The position numbers and the translations under genes were made by a program. A stretch of 38,881 nucleotides of DNA from Methylotenera sp. (lineage in GTDB: Bacteria; Pseudomonadota; Gammaproteobacteria; Burkholderiales; Methylophilaceae): contig JAHRYP010000024.1 of NCBI GenBank assembly GCA_020622105.1, positions 1-38,881 of the forward strand. The letters run 5' to 3'. Of this stretch, positions 28,238 through 35,537 are shown piece after piece; position 1 is the first letter of the stretch, and the number at the start of each line of letters is the position of its first letter. Under the pieces are notes generated by a model. The model was not told where the DNA came from. It saw only the letters and a list, made by a program, of their open reading frames with translations, and did not search any database.

Positions 28238-28609
28238 GTAGTCCCTTTCATAAAAAACAAAAAAGGGCGCAAGCAAATACATCTATGTTTGTAGTCATGC
28301 AAAAACATAACGCAAAAAGCAGAATTCAAAAAAATATTGATGATGCTTTATTTACCAGCGCACGGGCATAGCCGCTAACCAGTAAAGATAGATTTAATAT
28401 TAAATCTAAAGATAGTCGCTTCAAAATTTCACGAGCGACCGAGGGTCAGGGCGATGAATCTAAAACTTTTATATGTAAGTAAAGTTCTAAGTTGTGCGCA
28501 TTATAGGGATAAATCTTTTTTTGTCAAAGCTTTATTGCAATATAACTAAAAGTTTTTATGCTTAATGTGTTAAAATCGCCGCCTTTCAAATGAGAACCGG
28601 TAGCAATAC
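28238..28609. other. 372-bp intergenic region between divergent rhlE and typA
   Basis: No coding frame. It holds the promoters of both divergent genes and probably a long leader for the helicase mRNA. Contents: the perfect 20-bp palindrome TAGATTTAATATTAAATCTA (28389-28408); a hairpin GTCGCT/AGCGAC (28415-28420 with 28434-28439); a GC-rich patch at 28360-28382 that could pair with itself; and TAAAAT at 28571-28576 as a possible typA -10. Several A- and T-runs suggest intrinsic DNA bending. Confidence 0.5.
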
Positions 28610-30433
28610 ATGTCAAGTAATCCAAATCCTAGAAACCTGAGAAACATCGCAATTATCGCCCACGTTGACCATGGTAAAACAACCATGGTGGACAAACTGC
28701 TGCAACAAGCAGGTACTTTCTCGTCCCACCAGCAAGTCACTGAACGCGTGATGGACTCTGGCGATATCGAAAAAGAGCGTGGCATTACCATTCTCGCTAA
28801 AAACACTGCACTTAACTACGAAGGTACGCACATTAACGTGGTTGATACCCCGGGCCACGCCGACTTTGGTGGTGAAGTAGAGCGCGTATTAGGTATGGTG
28901 GATGGTGTGGTGCTGCTGGTTGATGCTGTAGAAGGCCCGATGCCGCAAACACGTTTCGTGACTAAAAAGGCTTTGGCTTTAGGTTTGAAACCAATTGTAG
29001 TAATCAATAAGGTTGACCGTCCAGGTGCGCGCACTGATTGGGTCGTTAACCAAACGTTTGATTTGTTTGCTAATTTAGGTGCAACTGATGAGCAGTTAGA
29101 CTTTCCTGTGGTTTATGCCTCAGCCATCAATGGTTACGCCATGTTGGATATGAAAGCGCCGGCTGACAATATGCGTGCTTTGTTTGAAACGATTTTGAGC
29201 CACGTGGCGCCACCAACTGGCGATAGCAGTGCGCCTTTGCAGTTGCAGATTTCAGCTTTGGATTATTCTACTTATACAGGTCGCTTAGGTGTTGGTCGTA
29301 TTACTAACGGTAAAATCAAGCCTGGCCAAGCTGTTGCCGTGATGAACGAAAGCAAGCAAATCGCAGTGGGTAAGATTAATCAGGTGCTTGGTTTCCGTGG
29401 CTTGGAGCGTGTAGCAGTGGACGAGGCTGAAGCAGGTGACATCGTTATTATTTCAGGTTTGGATGATATTGGTATTGGCTTCACTGTTTGTGACCGTGAA
29501 AATCCAGTTGGTTTGCCGCATTTAGGTGTAGATGAGCCAACTTTGACCATGGACTTTATGGTGAACACTTCACCATTGGCCGGTACTGAAGGTAAGTTTG
29601 TGACTTCACGTCAAATTCGTGATCGTTTAACTAAAGAGCTTTTAGTGAATGTGGCTTTGCGTGTTGATGAAACTGAAGATGCTGACGTATTCCGTGTTTC
29701 TGGTCGTGGTGAGTTGCATTTGACTATTTTGCTTGAAAACATGCGCCGAGAAGGCTTTGAGATGGCTGTAGGTAAGCCAAAAGTGGTGTTCCGTGAAATT
29801 AATGGTGAGAAATGTGAGCCATACGAGATTTTAACGGTTGATCTGGAAGATGAGCATCAAGGTGCTGCGATGGAGGAGTTAGGCCGTCGTCGTGGTGAAA
29901 TGCAAAACATGGAGTCTGACGGCAATGGCCGTACACGTCTGGAATATAGAATTCCTGCACGTGGCTTGATTGGCTTCCAAGGTGAATTTTTAACGATGAC
30001 ACGCGGTACAGGTTTGATGGGTCATGTGTTTGATGAATACGCACCGGTTAAACCTGATATGCCAGGCCGTCGTAATGGTGTGTTAATTTCAGCTGAGCAC
30101 GGTGAAGCTGTTGCATACGCGTTATGGAAATTACAAGATCGCGGCAAAATGTTTGCAGTACCGGGTGATAAGCTTTATGAGGGTATGGTGATTGGTATTC
30201 ACAGTCGTGATAACGATCTGATTGTTAACCCGATTAAGGGTAAGCAACTGACTAACGTGCGTTCTTCAGGTACTGATGAAGCTGTGCGTTTAATTACGCC
30301 AATTGCACTGACTTTAGAATCTGCTGTTGAGTTTATTGATGATGATGAATTGGTTGAAATTACACCTAAAACCATTCGTATCCGTAAACGTCACTTGCTC
30401 GAGCATGAGCGCAAACGTGCTTCAAAAGATTAA
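28610..30433 (+). CDS. typA: Translational GTPase TypA/BipA
   Basis: Ribosome-associated GTPase of the EF-G family, involved in large-subunit assembly at low temperature and in stress responses. 607 residues. G1 [10 protein letters not shown]2 RGITI in [14 protein letters not shown]3 [17 protein letters not shown]4 NKVDRPGAR, and a G5-like SAIN. The middle domains include [15 protein letters not shown] and [21 protein letters not shown]. The C-terminal BipA-specific domain has [21 protein letters not shown] and [19 protein letters not shown], ending [18 protein letters not shown] 28610 is the first in the frame and matches the family start ([13 protein letters not shown]). A clear terminator follows at 30446. 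Confidence 0.97.
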   Translation: MSSNPNPRNLRNIAIIAHVDHGKTTMVDKLLQQAGTFSSHQQVTERVMDSGDIEKERGITILAKNTALNYEGTHINVVDTPGHADFGGEVERVLGMVDGVVLLVDAVEGPMPQTRFVTKKALALGLKPIVVINKVDRPGARTDWVVNQTFDLFANLGATDEQLDFPVVYASAINGYAMLDMKAPADNMRALFETILSHVAPPTGDSSAPLQLQISALDYSTYTGRLGVGRITNGKIKPGQAVAVMNESKQIAVGKINQVLGFRGLERVAVDEAEAGDIVIISGLDDIGIGFTVCDRENPVGLPHLGVDEPTLTMDFMVNTSPLAGTEGKFVTSRQIRDRLTKELLVNVALRVDETEDADVFRVSGRGELHLTILLENMRREGFEMAVGKPKVVFREINGEKCEPYEILTVDLEDEHQGAAMEELGRRRGEMQNMESDGNGRTRLEYRIPARGLIGFQGEFLTMTRGTGLMGHVFDEYAPVKPDMPGRRNGVLISAEHGEAVAYALWKLQDRGKMFAVPGDKLYEGMVIGIHSRDNDLIVNPIKGKQLTNVRSSGTDEAVRLITPIALTLESAVEFIDDDELVEITPKTIRIRKRHLLEHERKRASKD

Positions 30434-30445
30434 TTGGTATTAGAT

Positions 30446-30475
30446 AAAAAAAGCCAGCTTACGCTGGCTTTTTTT
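30446..30475 (+). terminator. Rho-independent terminator of typA
   Basis: A-run plus AGCCAGC-TTAC-GCTGGCT followed by a T-run (30446-30475), starting 12 bp after the typA stop. This is a textbook intrinsic terminator. The A-run on the left would let it also serve transcripts from the other strand. Confidence 0.93.
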
Positions 30476-30540
30476 ATGGCCCAGACAAAATTTACTTACC
30501 GGTGGCTGGGTTTTTAAATATGAGAAATTTTGATTAATTA

Positions 30541-30622
30541 GTCATTGCAGAGTACGAAGCGCGGCAATCCAGTGTTTTGTTTTAAACGATATTCTGGATT
30601 GTCGCGCTTCGTTCGCAATGGC
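30541..30622. repeat. Palindromic intergenic repeat (REP-like)
   Basis: GTCATTGCAGAGTACGAAGC and GCGGCAATCCAG at 30541-30572, and their imperfect inverted copy CTGGATTGTCGCGCTTCG/TTCGCAATGGC at 30594-30622, form a long hairpin. It belongs to the common GTCATTGCGA...GAAGC..GCAATCCAG repeat type seen in many proteobacteria (from memory). It lies in the 247-bp gap between the typA terminator and rnfH and does not code. The substitutions between the arms suggest an old, drifting copy. Confidence 0.65.
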
Positions 30623-30680
30623 GGCGTTGTAAATTAGCGTTTCTTCAGCTTTGCTTGCAAGTAAAGGTGTAGCTTAAATT

Positions 30681-31004
30681 TTACCTCAGGAAGATACCGC
30701 CGCCTTTCCTCATAATCTTGCCATCGGCTGCACTTTGTTTTCGAACTTCTTTTGGGTCAGCAATCAAAGGCCTGTAGATTTCAACCCGGTCTAGGTGGCG
30801 TAGCACGGTATCCAGTTTGGTTGCTTTGCCAAAAATACCGACTTTGTTCACTGCTAAATCAATTTCCGGAAATTTTTTCATAATGCCTGACGCATAAATT
30901 GCATTTTCAGCAGTAGAGCCAACGGGCACTATGATTGGAACAATTAATTGCTCATGTGGCAACGCATACGCAACTTCAACAGTAATTTCAGACTGACTGG
31001 GCAT
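30681..31004 (-). CDS. rnfH: RnfH family protein (RatB)
   Basis: Small ubiquitin-fold-like protein of the RnfH/UPF0125 family; E. coli RatB is the homologue, with no settled function. 107 residues from ATG 31004, with AAGGA upstream. Family features: VEVAYALPHEQLIVPIIVP, ENAIYASGI, AVNKVGIFGK, and DRVEIYRPLIADPKEVRKQSA, which is near-diagnostic. The C terminus is a basic, glycine-rich tail (KIMRKGGGIFLR). It lies 16 bp downstream of ratA on the same strand; the ratA-rnfH pair divergent from smpB is a widely conserved arrangement. Confidence 0.93.
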   Translation of the reverse strand: MPSQSEITVEVAYALPHEQLIVPIIVPVGSTAENAIYASGIMKKFPEIDLAVNKVGIFGKATKLDTVLRHLDRVEIYRPLIADPKEVRKQSAADGKIMRKGGGIFLR

Positions 31005-31020
31005 TCAAAGAATCCTTAAT

Positions 31021-31452
31021 TTATTTGTATATTTTATCAGCACGGACAACAAAGCCATCAACAAAAGTATTGGCTATGTGATTGAAAACAGGCGCGATAA
31101 TTTTTTCCAGAAAATGATTTTCAAATTCGTAGTTAAGAGAAAATTCAATTTTACAGGCTTCATCATTCAGTGGAATAAACTGCCAGGCGCCATCCAGATG
31201 TTTAAATGGGCCATCTTTCAGTTGAATGGACATGGCGCTAGGAAACGTTTTGGTATTCTCGGTGGTGAATTTCTGATGCAGGCCATGATAGGCAATATGT
31301 AGTGTTGCTGACGTTGAATGATCATTCTGCTCAATTAAATCAACACCGCCACACCAAGGCAGAAACTCTGGATACTTAAGTACATCATCTACAAGCAGAA
31401 ACATTTCACCTGCTGAATGATTAATGATGACTGTTTTTTTAACTTGTGCCAT
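31021..31452 (-). CDS. ratA: RatA-like START/COQ10-family protein
   Basis: Polyketide-cyclase/START-fold protein of the COQ10/RatA family. E. coli RatA was described as a toxin blocking 70S formation, whereas the eukaryotic relatives bind ubiquinone; which role applies here is unsettled. 143 residues from ATG 31452, with CAGGA upstream. Family pattern: VIINHSAGEMFLLVDDVLKYPEFLPWC, then LHIAYHGLHQKFTTEN, FKHLDGAWQFIPL, LNYEFENHFLEKI and FVDGFVVRADKIY. First gene of a likely two-gene operon with rnfH; the promoter lies in the 154-bp divergent gap shared with smpB. Confidence 0.92.
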   Translation of the reverse strand: MAQVKKTVIINHSAGEMFLLVDDVLKYPEFLPWCGGVDLIEQNDHSTSATLHIAYHGLHQKFTTENTKTFPSAMSIQLKDGPFKHLDGAWQFIPLNDEACKIEFSLNYEFENHFLEKIIAPVFNHIANTFVDGFVVRADKIYK

Positions 31453-31606
31453 GCTTTTTCCTGAAACAGCCCAACAAACTTGAATGTATGAATTTAGATT
31501 GCTGCATGTTTTCGAAATTCAAAACTTATTAACCTTAAAACGAACAGCTTAGAGAAGTAGAGTAAAATGTCAATTTTAAGCTATTCGCCAAGAAATATTT
31601 AGTTTT

Positions 31607-32056
31607 ATGAGCATTGCACAAAATAAAAAAGCCTTCTTTGATTATTTTATCGAAGAAAAATATGAGGCAGGAATTGTTCTTGAGGGATGGGAAGTGAAAG
31701 CCATCCGGGATAATCGTGTCAATATCAAAGAAGCTTATGTCATTATCCAGCGCGGTGAGATTTACCTTATCGGCTGCCATGTCACGCCTCTAGGTGCAGC
31801 TTCTACGCACATACGCCCGGATGCTATCAGAACCCGTAAGCTGTTACTGCACAATGAAGAGATCGCCAAGTTGATTGGTAAGGTGGAGCGCGCAGGTTAT
31901 ACGCTGGTGCCGTTAGATATGCATTTCTCTAAAGGGCGCGTCAAAGTTCAGATCGGTTTGGCAAAAGGTAAAAAACAACACGATAAACGCGATACTGAAA
32001 AATCCCGTGACTGGGAGCGCGAAAAAGGCAGGATCATGCGTGCGCACAACAAATAG
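31607..32056 (+). CDS. smpB: SsrA-binding protein SmpB
   Basis: Partner of tmRNA in trans-translation: binds the tRNA-like domain, brings it to stalled ribosomes and mimics the anticodon arm. 149 residues. [20 protein letters not shown] starts the family; then [86 protein letters not shown]. The basic C-terminal tail needed for decoding-centre function is intact. ATG 31607 has only a weak ribosome site. The tmRNA gene begins 96 bp downstream on the same strand, the common smpB-ssrA order. Confidence 0.97.
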   Translation: MSIAQNKKAFFDYFIEEKYEAGIVLEGWEVKAIRDNRVNIKEAYVIIQRGEIYLIGCHVTPLGAASTHIRPDAIRTRKLLLHNEEIAKLIGKVERAGYTLVPLDMHFSKGRVKVQIGLAKGKKQHDKRDTEKSRDWEREKGRIMRAHNK

Positions 32057-32057
32057 T

Positions 32058-32087
32058 TTAACTGCTTATTTTTTAAGTGGGTATAAT
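32058..32087 (+). promoter_or_regulatory. Possible ssrA promoter
   Basis: TATAAT at 32082-32087 is a perfect -10, with a weak -35 TTAACT at 32058-32063 (18-bp spacing). It would start a precursor about 60 bases before the mature tmRNA 5' end, to be trimmed by RNase P. Confidence 0.4.
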
Positions 32088-32152
32088 TACAGCACGCATT
32101 GAACTTTATTTAAAAATAAAATGTCACATGCGTACTGTTTAAGAAACACCAA

Positions 32153-32516
32153 GGGGCTGACCAGGTTTCGACGTGGGTTGCAAAGCAGTGCAGGGCATAC
32201 CGAGGCCTAGTAACCTCGTAAATAAACTAGAAAAAAGTATAGTCGCAAACGACGAAACTTACGCTTTAGCCGCTTAATCCCGGCTGAACGCTGCACCGAA
32301 GTGTCTCTCGGTCGGGCCAGGTAACTGGCAGCAGCGTCATAAAGAGAGACTCGTGTTGTATTGGGTTACTTAATACATCACTAAATCCAAGGTGACTCGC
32401 TTCACATTTGCTTGCTCGTTGGTGAATGTGCGGTTAAATTAAACAACACAGCTAAGTATGTAGAACTGTCTGTGGAGGGCTTGCGGACGCGGGTTCGATT
32501 CCCGCCTGCTCCACCA
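32153..32516 (+). ncRNA. ssrA: Transfer-messenger RNA (tmRNA)
   Basis: One-piece tmRNA, about 364 nt, that rescues stalled ribosomes and tags the nascent chain for proteolysis. The 5' end GGGGCTGACCAGGTTTCGAC pairs with the 3' end, which has the T-arm GCGGGTTCGATTCCCGC and the acceptor end CTCCACCA; CCA is encoded at 32514-32516. The resume codon GCA is at 32245-32247, and the reading frame gives ANDETYALAA then TAA at 32275-32277, so the full tag is AANDETYALAA. GTCGCAAACGACGAA around the resume site matches the E. coli gene. The middle region can form the pseudoknots (not modelled). The 3' end is also the integration site of the following element. Confidence 0.96.
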
Positions 32517-32548
32517 TTTTAAAGCTTTAAATAGTACTAAGTAGTTCG

Positions 32549-32574
32549 AAAAACCCGCCTCAGTGCGGGTTTTT
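32549..32574 (+). terminator. Rho-independent terminator after ssrA
   Basis: AAAAACCCGC (32549-32558), a 6-base loop, then GCGGGTTTTT (32565-32574): a perfect 10-bp stem with a T-run, 32 bp after the tmRNA CCA end. Since it lies beyond the likely att core, it may have arrived with the integrated element or may be the original ssrA terminator restored by it. Confidence 0.9.
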
Positions 32575-32630
32575 CTTTATCTAACACACCTAATCAATCC
32601 GATGTTTTGCTATTGCATGCGACTTGAAAA

Positions 32631-32678
32631 GGGGGTATAAAAGCGGGGTACATTGTTATTTTGCTAGGACATACCCCC
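32631..32678. promoter_or_regulatory. Inverted repeat framing the integrase leader
   Basis: GGGGGTAT (32631-32638) and ATACCCCC (32671-32678) are exact inverted copies, with a further GGGGTA at 32645-32650. The right copy ends one base before the integrase ATG, where a Shine-Dalgarno would be expected. They could be operator sites (integrase or excisionase control) or an RNA stem that hides the start codon. Confidence 0.5.
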
Positions 32679-32679
32679 A

Positions 32680-33891
32680 ATGGCCCTTTCAGATATTGCG
32701 ATTCGTAATGTGAAGCATGAGGATAAACCCAAAAAGCTAGCTGATGAAAAAGGCTTGTTTTTGCTATTGCATCCCAATGGCTCAAAATACTGGCGAATGA
32801 AATACCGCATTGCGGGTAAAGAAAAATTACTTGCATTGGGGGTATATCCTGAAGTTACGCTTGCATCTGCCAGGCAGCGTAGAGATGACGCGCGCAAGAT
32901 GATTTCAAACGGTGTTGATCCCAGTCTGATGAAGCAGCAGGTAAAGCGTTCTAAAAGTGAGGCGGCAGCTAATAGCTTTGAAATTGTTTCTCGTGAGTGG
33001 GTTATTTCTCATATGGCTAACAAATCCGAGTCTCATAGAGAAAGAACGCTTAGGCGCTTTGAAACTTATTTATTCCCCTGGATTGGTAATAAACCAATAT
33101 CTGACTTAACCGCACCCGATATACTCCAATGCGTTAAACGACCTCAAAATCAAAATAAACTAGAGACCGCCCACAGAGTTTTGCAGGCTACAGGGCAAGT
33201 ATTTCGATATGCAGTTCAAACAGGTCGTGCCAATAGAGACGTAACAGCAGATTTAAAAGGCGCACTACCAAGCCCTAATGTAAAGCATATGGCATCATTT
33301 ACCGAGCCCAAGCAGGTAGCGGAACTTCTTAGGGCTATAGATGGTTTTCAAGGTACGCTAACAGTGGAGTGTGCCCTGAGGCTTGCACCCCTTGTTTTTG
33401 TTCGACCTAGCGAATTGCGTAGAGCTAAATGGGCTGATATTGATTTAGATAGGGGTGAGTGGAGTTATCGAGTTAGTAAAACAAATACAGATCATCTTGT
33501 GCCATTATCTAAACAGGCAATTGAGATTCTCAAAACCATTCATCCATTATCTGGTCGGGGTGAGTTTGTATTTATAGGTGGTCATGATCCTAAAAAGCCC
33601 ATGAGTGAAGCTGCTATAAATGCATCCTTGAAGCGTATGGGTTATGACACAAAAACAGAAATAACTGGACATGGTTTTAGGGCGATGGCGCGTACTATTT
33701 TACATGAGCGTTTAAATATTGATCCACATGTGATCGAGCATCAATTAGCACACAAAGTACCAGATGCTTTAGAGGCTGCTTATAACCGAACTAAGTTTAT
33801 TGATCAGCGTACTTTGATGATGCAGCAATGGGCGCTATTTAGACGAGTTAAAAGCAGGGCGAAAGTAATCCCCATTAATGGCGCTGCGTGA
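32680..33891 (+). CDS. P4-type tyrosine integrase
   Basis: Site-specific recombinase that inserts and excises the element at the ssrA 3' end. 403 residues from ATG 32680. The N-terminal DUF4102-type arm-binding domain (MALSDIAIRNVKHEDKPKKL, then LFLLLHPNGSKYWRMKYRI and LGVYPEVTLASARQRRDDAR) is typical of P4 integrases. The core-binding domain spans about residues 95-200. The catalytic domain has Arg242 (VRPSELRRAKW), His331 and Arg334 (GHGFRAMART), His358 (EHQLAHKVP) and nucleophile Tyr368 (AAYNRTKF); all are present. No Shine-Dalgarno is visible; the bases before the ATG are part of an inverted repeat. Position next to the tmRNA end fits the usual target of this class. Confidence 0.95.
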   Translation: MALSDIAIRNVKHEDKPKKLADEKGLFLLLHPNGSKYWRMKYRIAGKEKLLALGVYPEVTLASARQRRDDARKMISNGVDPSLMKQQVKRSKSEAAANSFEIVSREWVISHMANKSESHRERTLRRFETYLFPWIGNKPISDLTAPDILQCVKRPQNQNKLETAHRVLQATGQVFRYAVQTGRANRDVTADLKGALPSPNVKHMASFTEPKQVAELLRAIDGFQGTLTVECALRLAPLVFVRPSELRRAKWADIDLDRGEWSYRVSKTNTDHLVPLSKQAIEILKTIHPLSGRGEFVFIGGHDPKKPMSEAAINASLKRMGYDTKTEITGHGFRAMARTILHERLNIDPHVIEHQLAHKVPDALEAAYNRTKFIDQRTLMMQQWALFRRVKSRAKVIPINGAA

Positions 33892-33915
33892 GTAATTTAA
33901 ATAAACACTTGCATA

Positions 33916-33939
33916 GTATCTTGATGCGTTATACGATAC
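33916..33939. promoter_or_regulatory. Possible higBA promoter/operator
   Basis: TTGCAT (33909-33914) and TACGAT (33932-33937), 17 bp apart, form a fair promoter just before higB. The dyad GTATC-N14-GATAC (33916-33920, 33935-33939) overlaps its -10, as expected for an autorepressing antitoxin operator. Confidence 0.4.
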
Positions 33940-33946
33940 ACATAAA

Positions 33947-34216
33947 ATGATAAAAAGTTTCGCGCACAAAGGGCTTGAAAAGTTTTTCTTAACTGGCAGC
34001 AAGGCTGGCATAAGAGCTGATCATGCAAGTAAGTTAGCACGTCAATTGGCAATGCTTCACATGGTGACCGATCCGAAGGAAATGGATGTGCCAGGATGGA
34101 AGTTACACCGATTAACAACAGGACATTGGTCTATATGGGTAAATGGTAACTGGCGACTCACGTTTAGCTTTGAAGGCGAAGATGCGGAGATTGTGGATTA
34201 TCAGGACTACCACTAG
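33947..34216 (+). CDS. higB: HigB-type toxin (RelE/ParE superfamily)
   Basis: Ribosome-dependent mRNA interferase toxin of a type II pair. 89 residues, [19 protein letters not shown] at the start, then [32 protein letters not shown] and [31 protein letters not shown], which is the standard HigB (plasmid maintenance killer) pattern, including the C-terminal VDYxDYH. Toxin-before-antitoxin order, with the antitoxin directly behind, is typical of higBA. No ribosome site is seen before ATG 33947, consistent with low toxin output. It probably stabilises the integrated element. Confidence 0.93.
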   Translation: MIKSFAHKGLEKFFLTGSKAGIRADHASKLARQLAMLHMVTDPKEMDVPGWKLHRLTTGHWSIWVNGNWRLTFSFEGEDAEIVDYQDYH

Positions 34217-34227
34217 GAGATATGAAT

Positions 34228-34521
34228 ATGAATAAAATGTTTAACCCGCCTCATCCAGGCGAGACGCTAAAAGAAGATGTACTTCCAGCACTAGGCTTAA
34301 CAGTCACCGAAGCAGCAGAGCAGCTAGGTGTTGCTCGTGTAACGCTGTCACGTATGATTAATGGTCATGCCGCTATCAGTGCTGATATGGCTATTCGTTT
34401 GGCGCAATGGCTTGGCGGAAGCGCTGAGGTATGGCTTCGTTTACAGCTTCAATATGACTTATGGCATGCAGAGAAAAATAGCAAGATTAACGTTAAGCCT
34501 GCTCAACAATTAGCAGCATAG
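34228..34521 (+). CDS. higA: HigA-type antitoxin (XRE family)
   Basis: DNA-binding antitoxin that neutralises HigB and represses the operon. 97 residues from ATG 34228, chosen because AGGAG at 34215-34219 gives 8-base spacing; ATG 34222 is too close (2 bases). This ribosome site overlaps the higB stop, coupling the two. [20 protein letters not shown] is the HigA/VapI start; the helix-turn-helix is [40 protein letters not shown] and [10 protein letters not shown] complete the family signature. Confidence 0.95.
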   Translation: MNKMFNPPHPGETLKEDVLPALGLTVTEAAEQLGVARVTLSRMINGHAAISADMAIRLAQWLGGSAEVWLRLQLQYDLWHAEKNSKINVKPAQQLAA

Positions 34522-34531
34522 TTTTACCGCC

Positions 34532-34588
34532 GCCTGACGGTTTCAGGCAAAAGCGGCAACGCTGGTACCCCTCGAAAAGCTACCAGCG
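34532..34588 (+). other. Structured leader (two hairpins) before the 34630 gene
   Basis: GCCTGA-CGGTT-TCAGGC (34532-34548), flanked by complementary CCGC/GCGG, and CGCTGGTA (34560-34567) pairing with TACCAGCG (34581-34588) form two tidy hairpins between higA and the next start codon. They could be a higA terminator plus a regulatory RNA element for the downstream gene. There is no T-run. Confidence 0.5.
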
Positions 34589-34629
34589 AAGCCTAACCAC
34601 AATGCAATACTAACAAGGAGTATCACACA

Positions 34630-34884
34630 ATGGCTAACGCTGATTCTACACAAAACACAACTCGCGTAAATGATGAAGGTGAAATAAATCCGCTTATAAG
34701 TGCGTTCCCTGAGGATACGCTGGCGGCTTGCTCTCAAGTACTAGCGTTTTTAGCAATGTATAGGGCTGAAGATTGTCCAGGTGAAGATGAAAAAATGGGT
34801 ATGTCACTCGTTCATTTCGTTGTTAAAAAAGCTTTGGACTATGAGATACATCGAGTAGGGGAATTACGCAATACAATAAACTGA
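34630..34884 (+). CDS. Hypothetical protein, 84 residues
   Basis: Starts ATG 34630, nine bases after AGGAG, so translation is well supported. Acidic N-terminal half, then a predicted helical part: FPEDTLAACSQVLAFLAMYRAED, MGMSLVHFVVKKALDYEIHRVGEL. No membrane segment is clear; two cysteines. I do not recognise the family. It has a structured leader and lies between the toxin-antitoxin pair and an HTH-like gene, typical of accessory cargo in integrative elements. Confidence 0.65.
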   Translation: MANADSTQNTTRVNDEGEINPLISAFPEDTLAACSQVLAFLAMYRAEDCPGEDEKMGMSLVHFVVKKALDYEIHRVGELRNTIN

Positions 34885-34992
34885 TAGTGATATTTAAGTG
34901 ATTTATTTACTTAATGACGCTGGGGATCAGTATTAACATCTTACGCGCACAATCTCTAACACTGAGCTTTATTTTCTAAAAGGCTGAATAAA

Positions 34993-35424
34993 ATGAGTAT
35001 TGATATCAATATAACCGAAATTCAGAGAAGATTAAAAGCCGTGCTTTCTTATGACGGAATAGTTGAAAATGAAATGCATCTTTACCTGGCCAAAGTTTTG
35101 CAAGTTTCAAGTGCAGTGACTAAACGCATGCTTTCTAGCAAGCATAGGACTATTTTAAGCCGGGGTATAGATGCAGCTGATGCCTTGAATATTTCAGTTG
35201 ATTGGTTATATTTTGGACGGCTAGACAGATTCAGCGACCAAGTACAAAAAAATAGGACGCTGCGTATTCACGTCCAGGTATACAAAGGCTATTCAAAAGA
35301 AATTACCAATAGAGTAATGCGTTTTAATTTTGCTTTTATCGCGGGCATTACTAGAGCGAAAAACCTTATGGATTTAGTCGGGGCTAACAAGATGAGTTAT
35401 GTTGACGCTGTAATGATGTTTTGA
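34993..35424 (+). CDS. Hypothetical protein with CI-repressor-like N terminus
   Basis: 143 residues from ATG 34993, with AAAAGG upstream. The N-terminal part (LYLAKVLQVSSAVTKRMLSS, then AADALNISVDWLYFGRLDRF) resembles the helix-turn-helix of phage CI-type repressors, where a phrase like LGVSxDWLLxG ends the domain. The second half (RTLRIHVQVYKGYSKEITNR) resembles nothing I know. A role as element regulator is plausible from fold and position, but not shown. Medium confidence that it is a real gene, low on function. Confidence 0.6.
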   Translation: MSIDINITEIQRRLKAVLSYDGIVENEMHLYLAKVLQVSSAVTKRMLSSKHRTILSRGIDAADALNISVDWLYFGRLDRFSDQVQKNRTLRIHVQVYKGYSKEITNRVMRFNFAFIAGITRAKNLMDLVGANKMSYVDAVMMF

Positions 35425-35447
35425 TTGTGATTTAAAATTTGGTTTAG

Positions 35448-35499
35448 CTGCCCCTAGCACGGCCATGCGAAAAGCGGAGTCCTTCACCGCCTGGGGTAG
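35448..35499 (+). other. Structured leader before the 35538 gene
   Basis: CTGCCCC (35448-35454) pairs with GGGGTAG (35493-35499, one G-U), enclosing an inner hairpin GCGG/CCGC (35474-35477 with 35487-35490). The Y-shaped fold lies just before a well-placed AAGGAG and ATG 35538. It is GC-rich against an AT-rich background. It could be a terminator of the preceding gene, a cis-acting RNA or a small RNA; none is provable here. Confidence 0.45.
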
Positions 35500-35537
35500 T
35501 GTTCTTTTGAAGGATTACGCTTTGAAGGAGTGTATTT

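Noticed and set aside
32545-32680. A tRNA gene as the integration target next to the integrase
   Set aside because: The tRNA-like end belongs to the tmRNA (resume codon and tag frame present, GGGGCTGA 5' end); no separate tRNA cloverleaf is seen.
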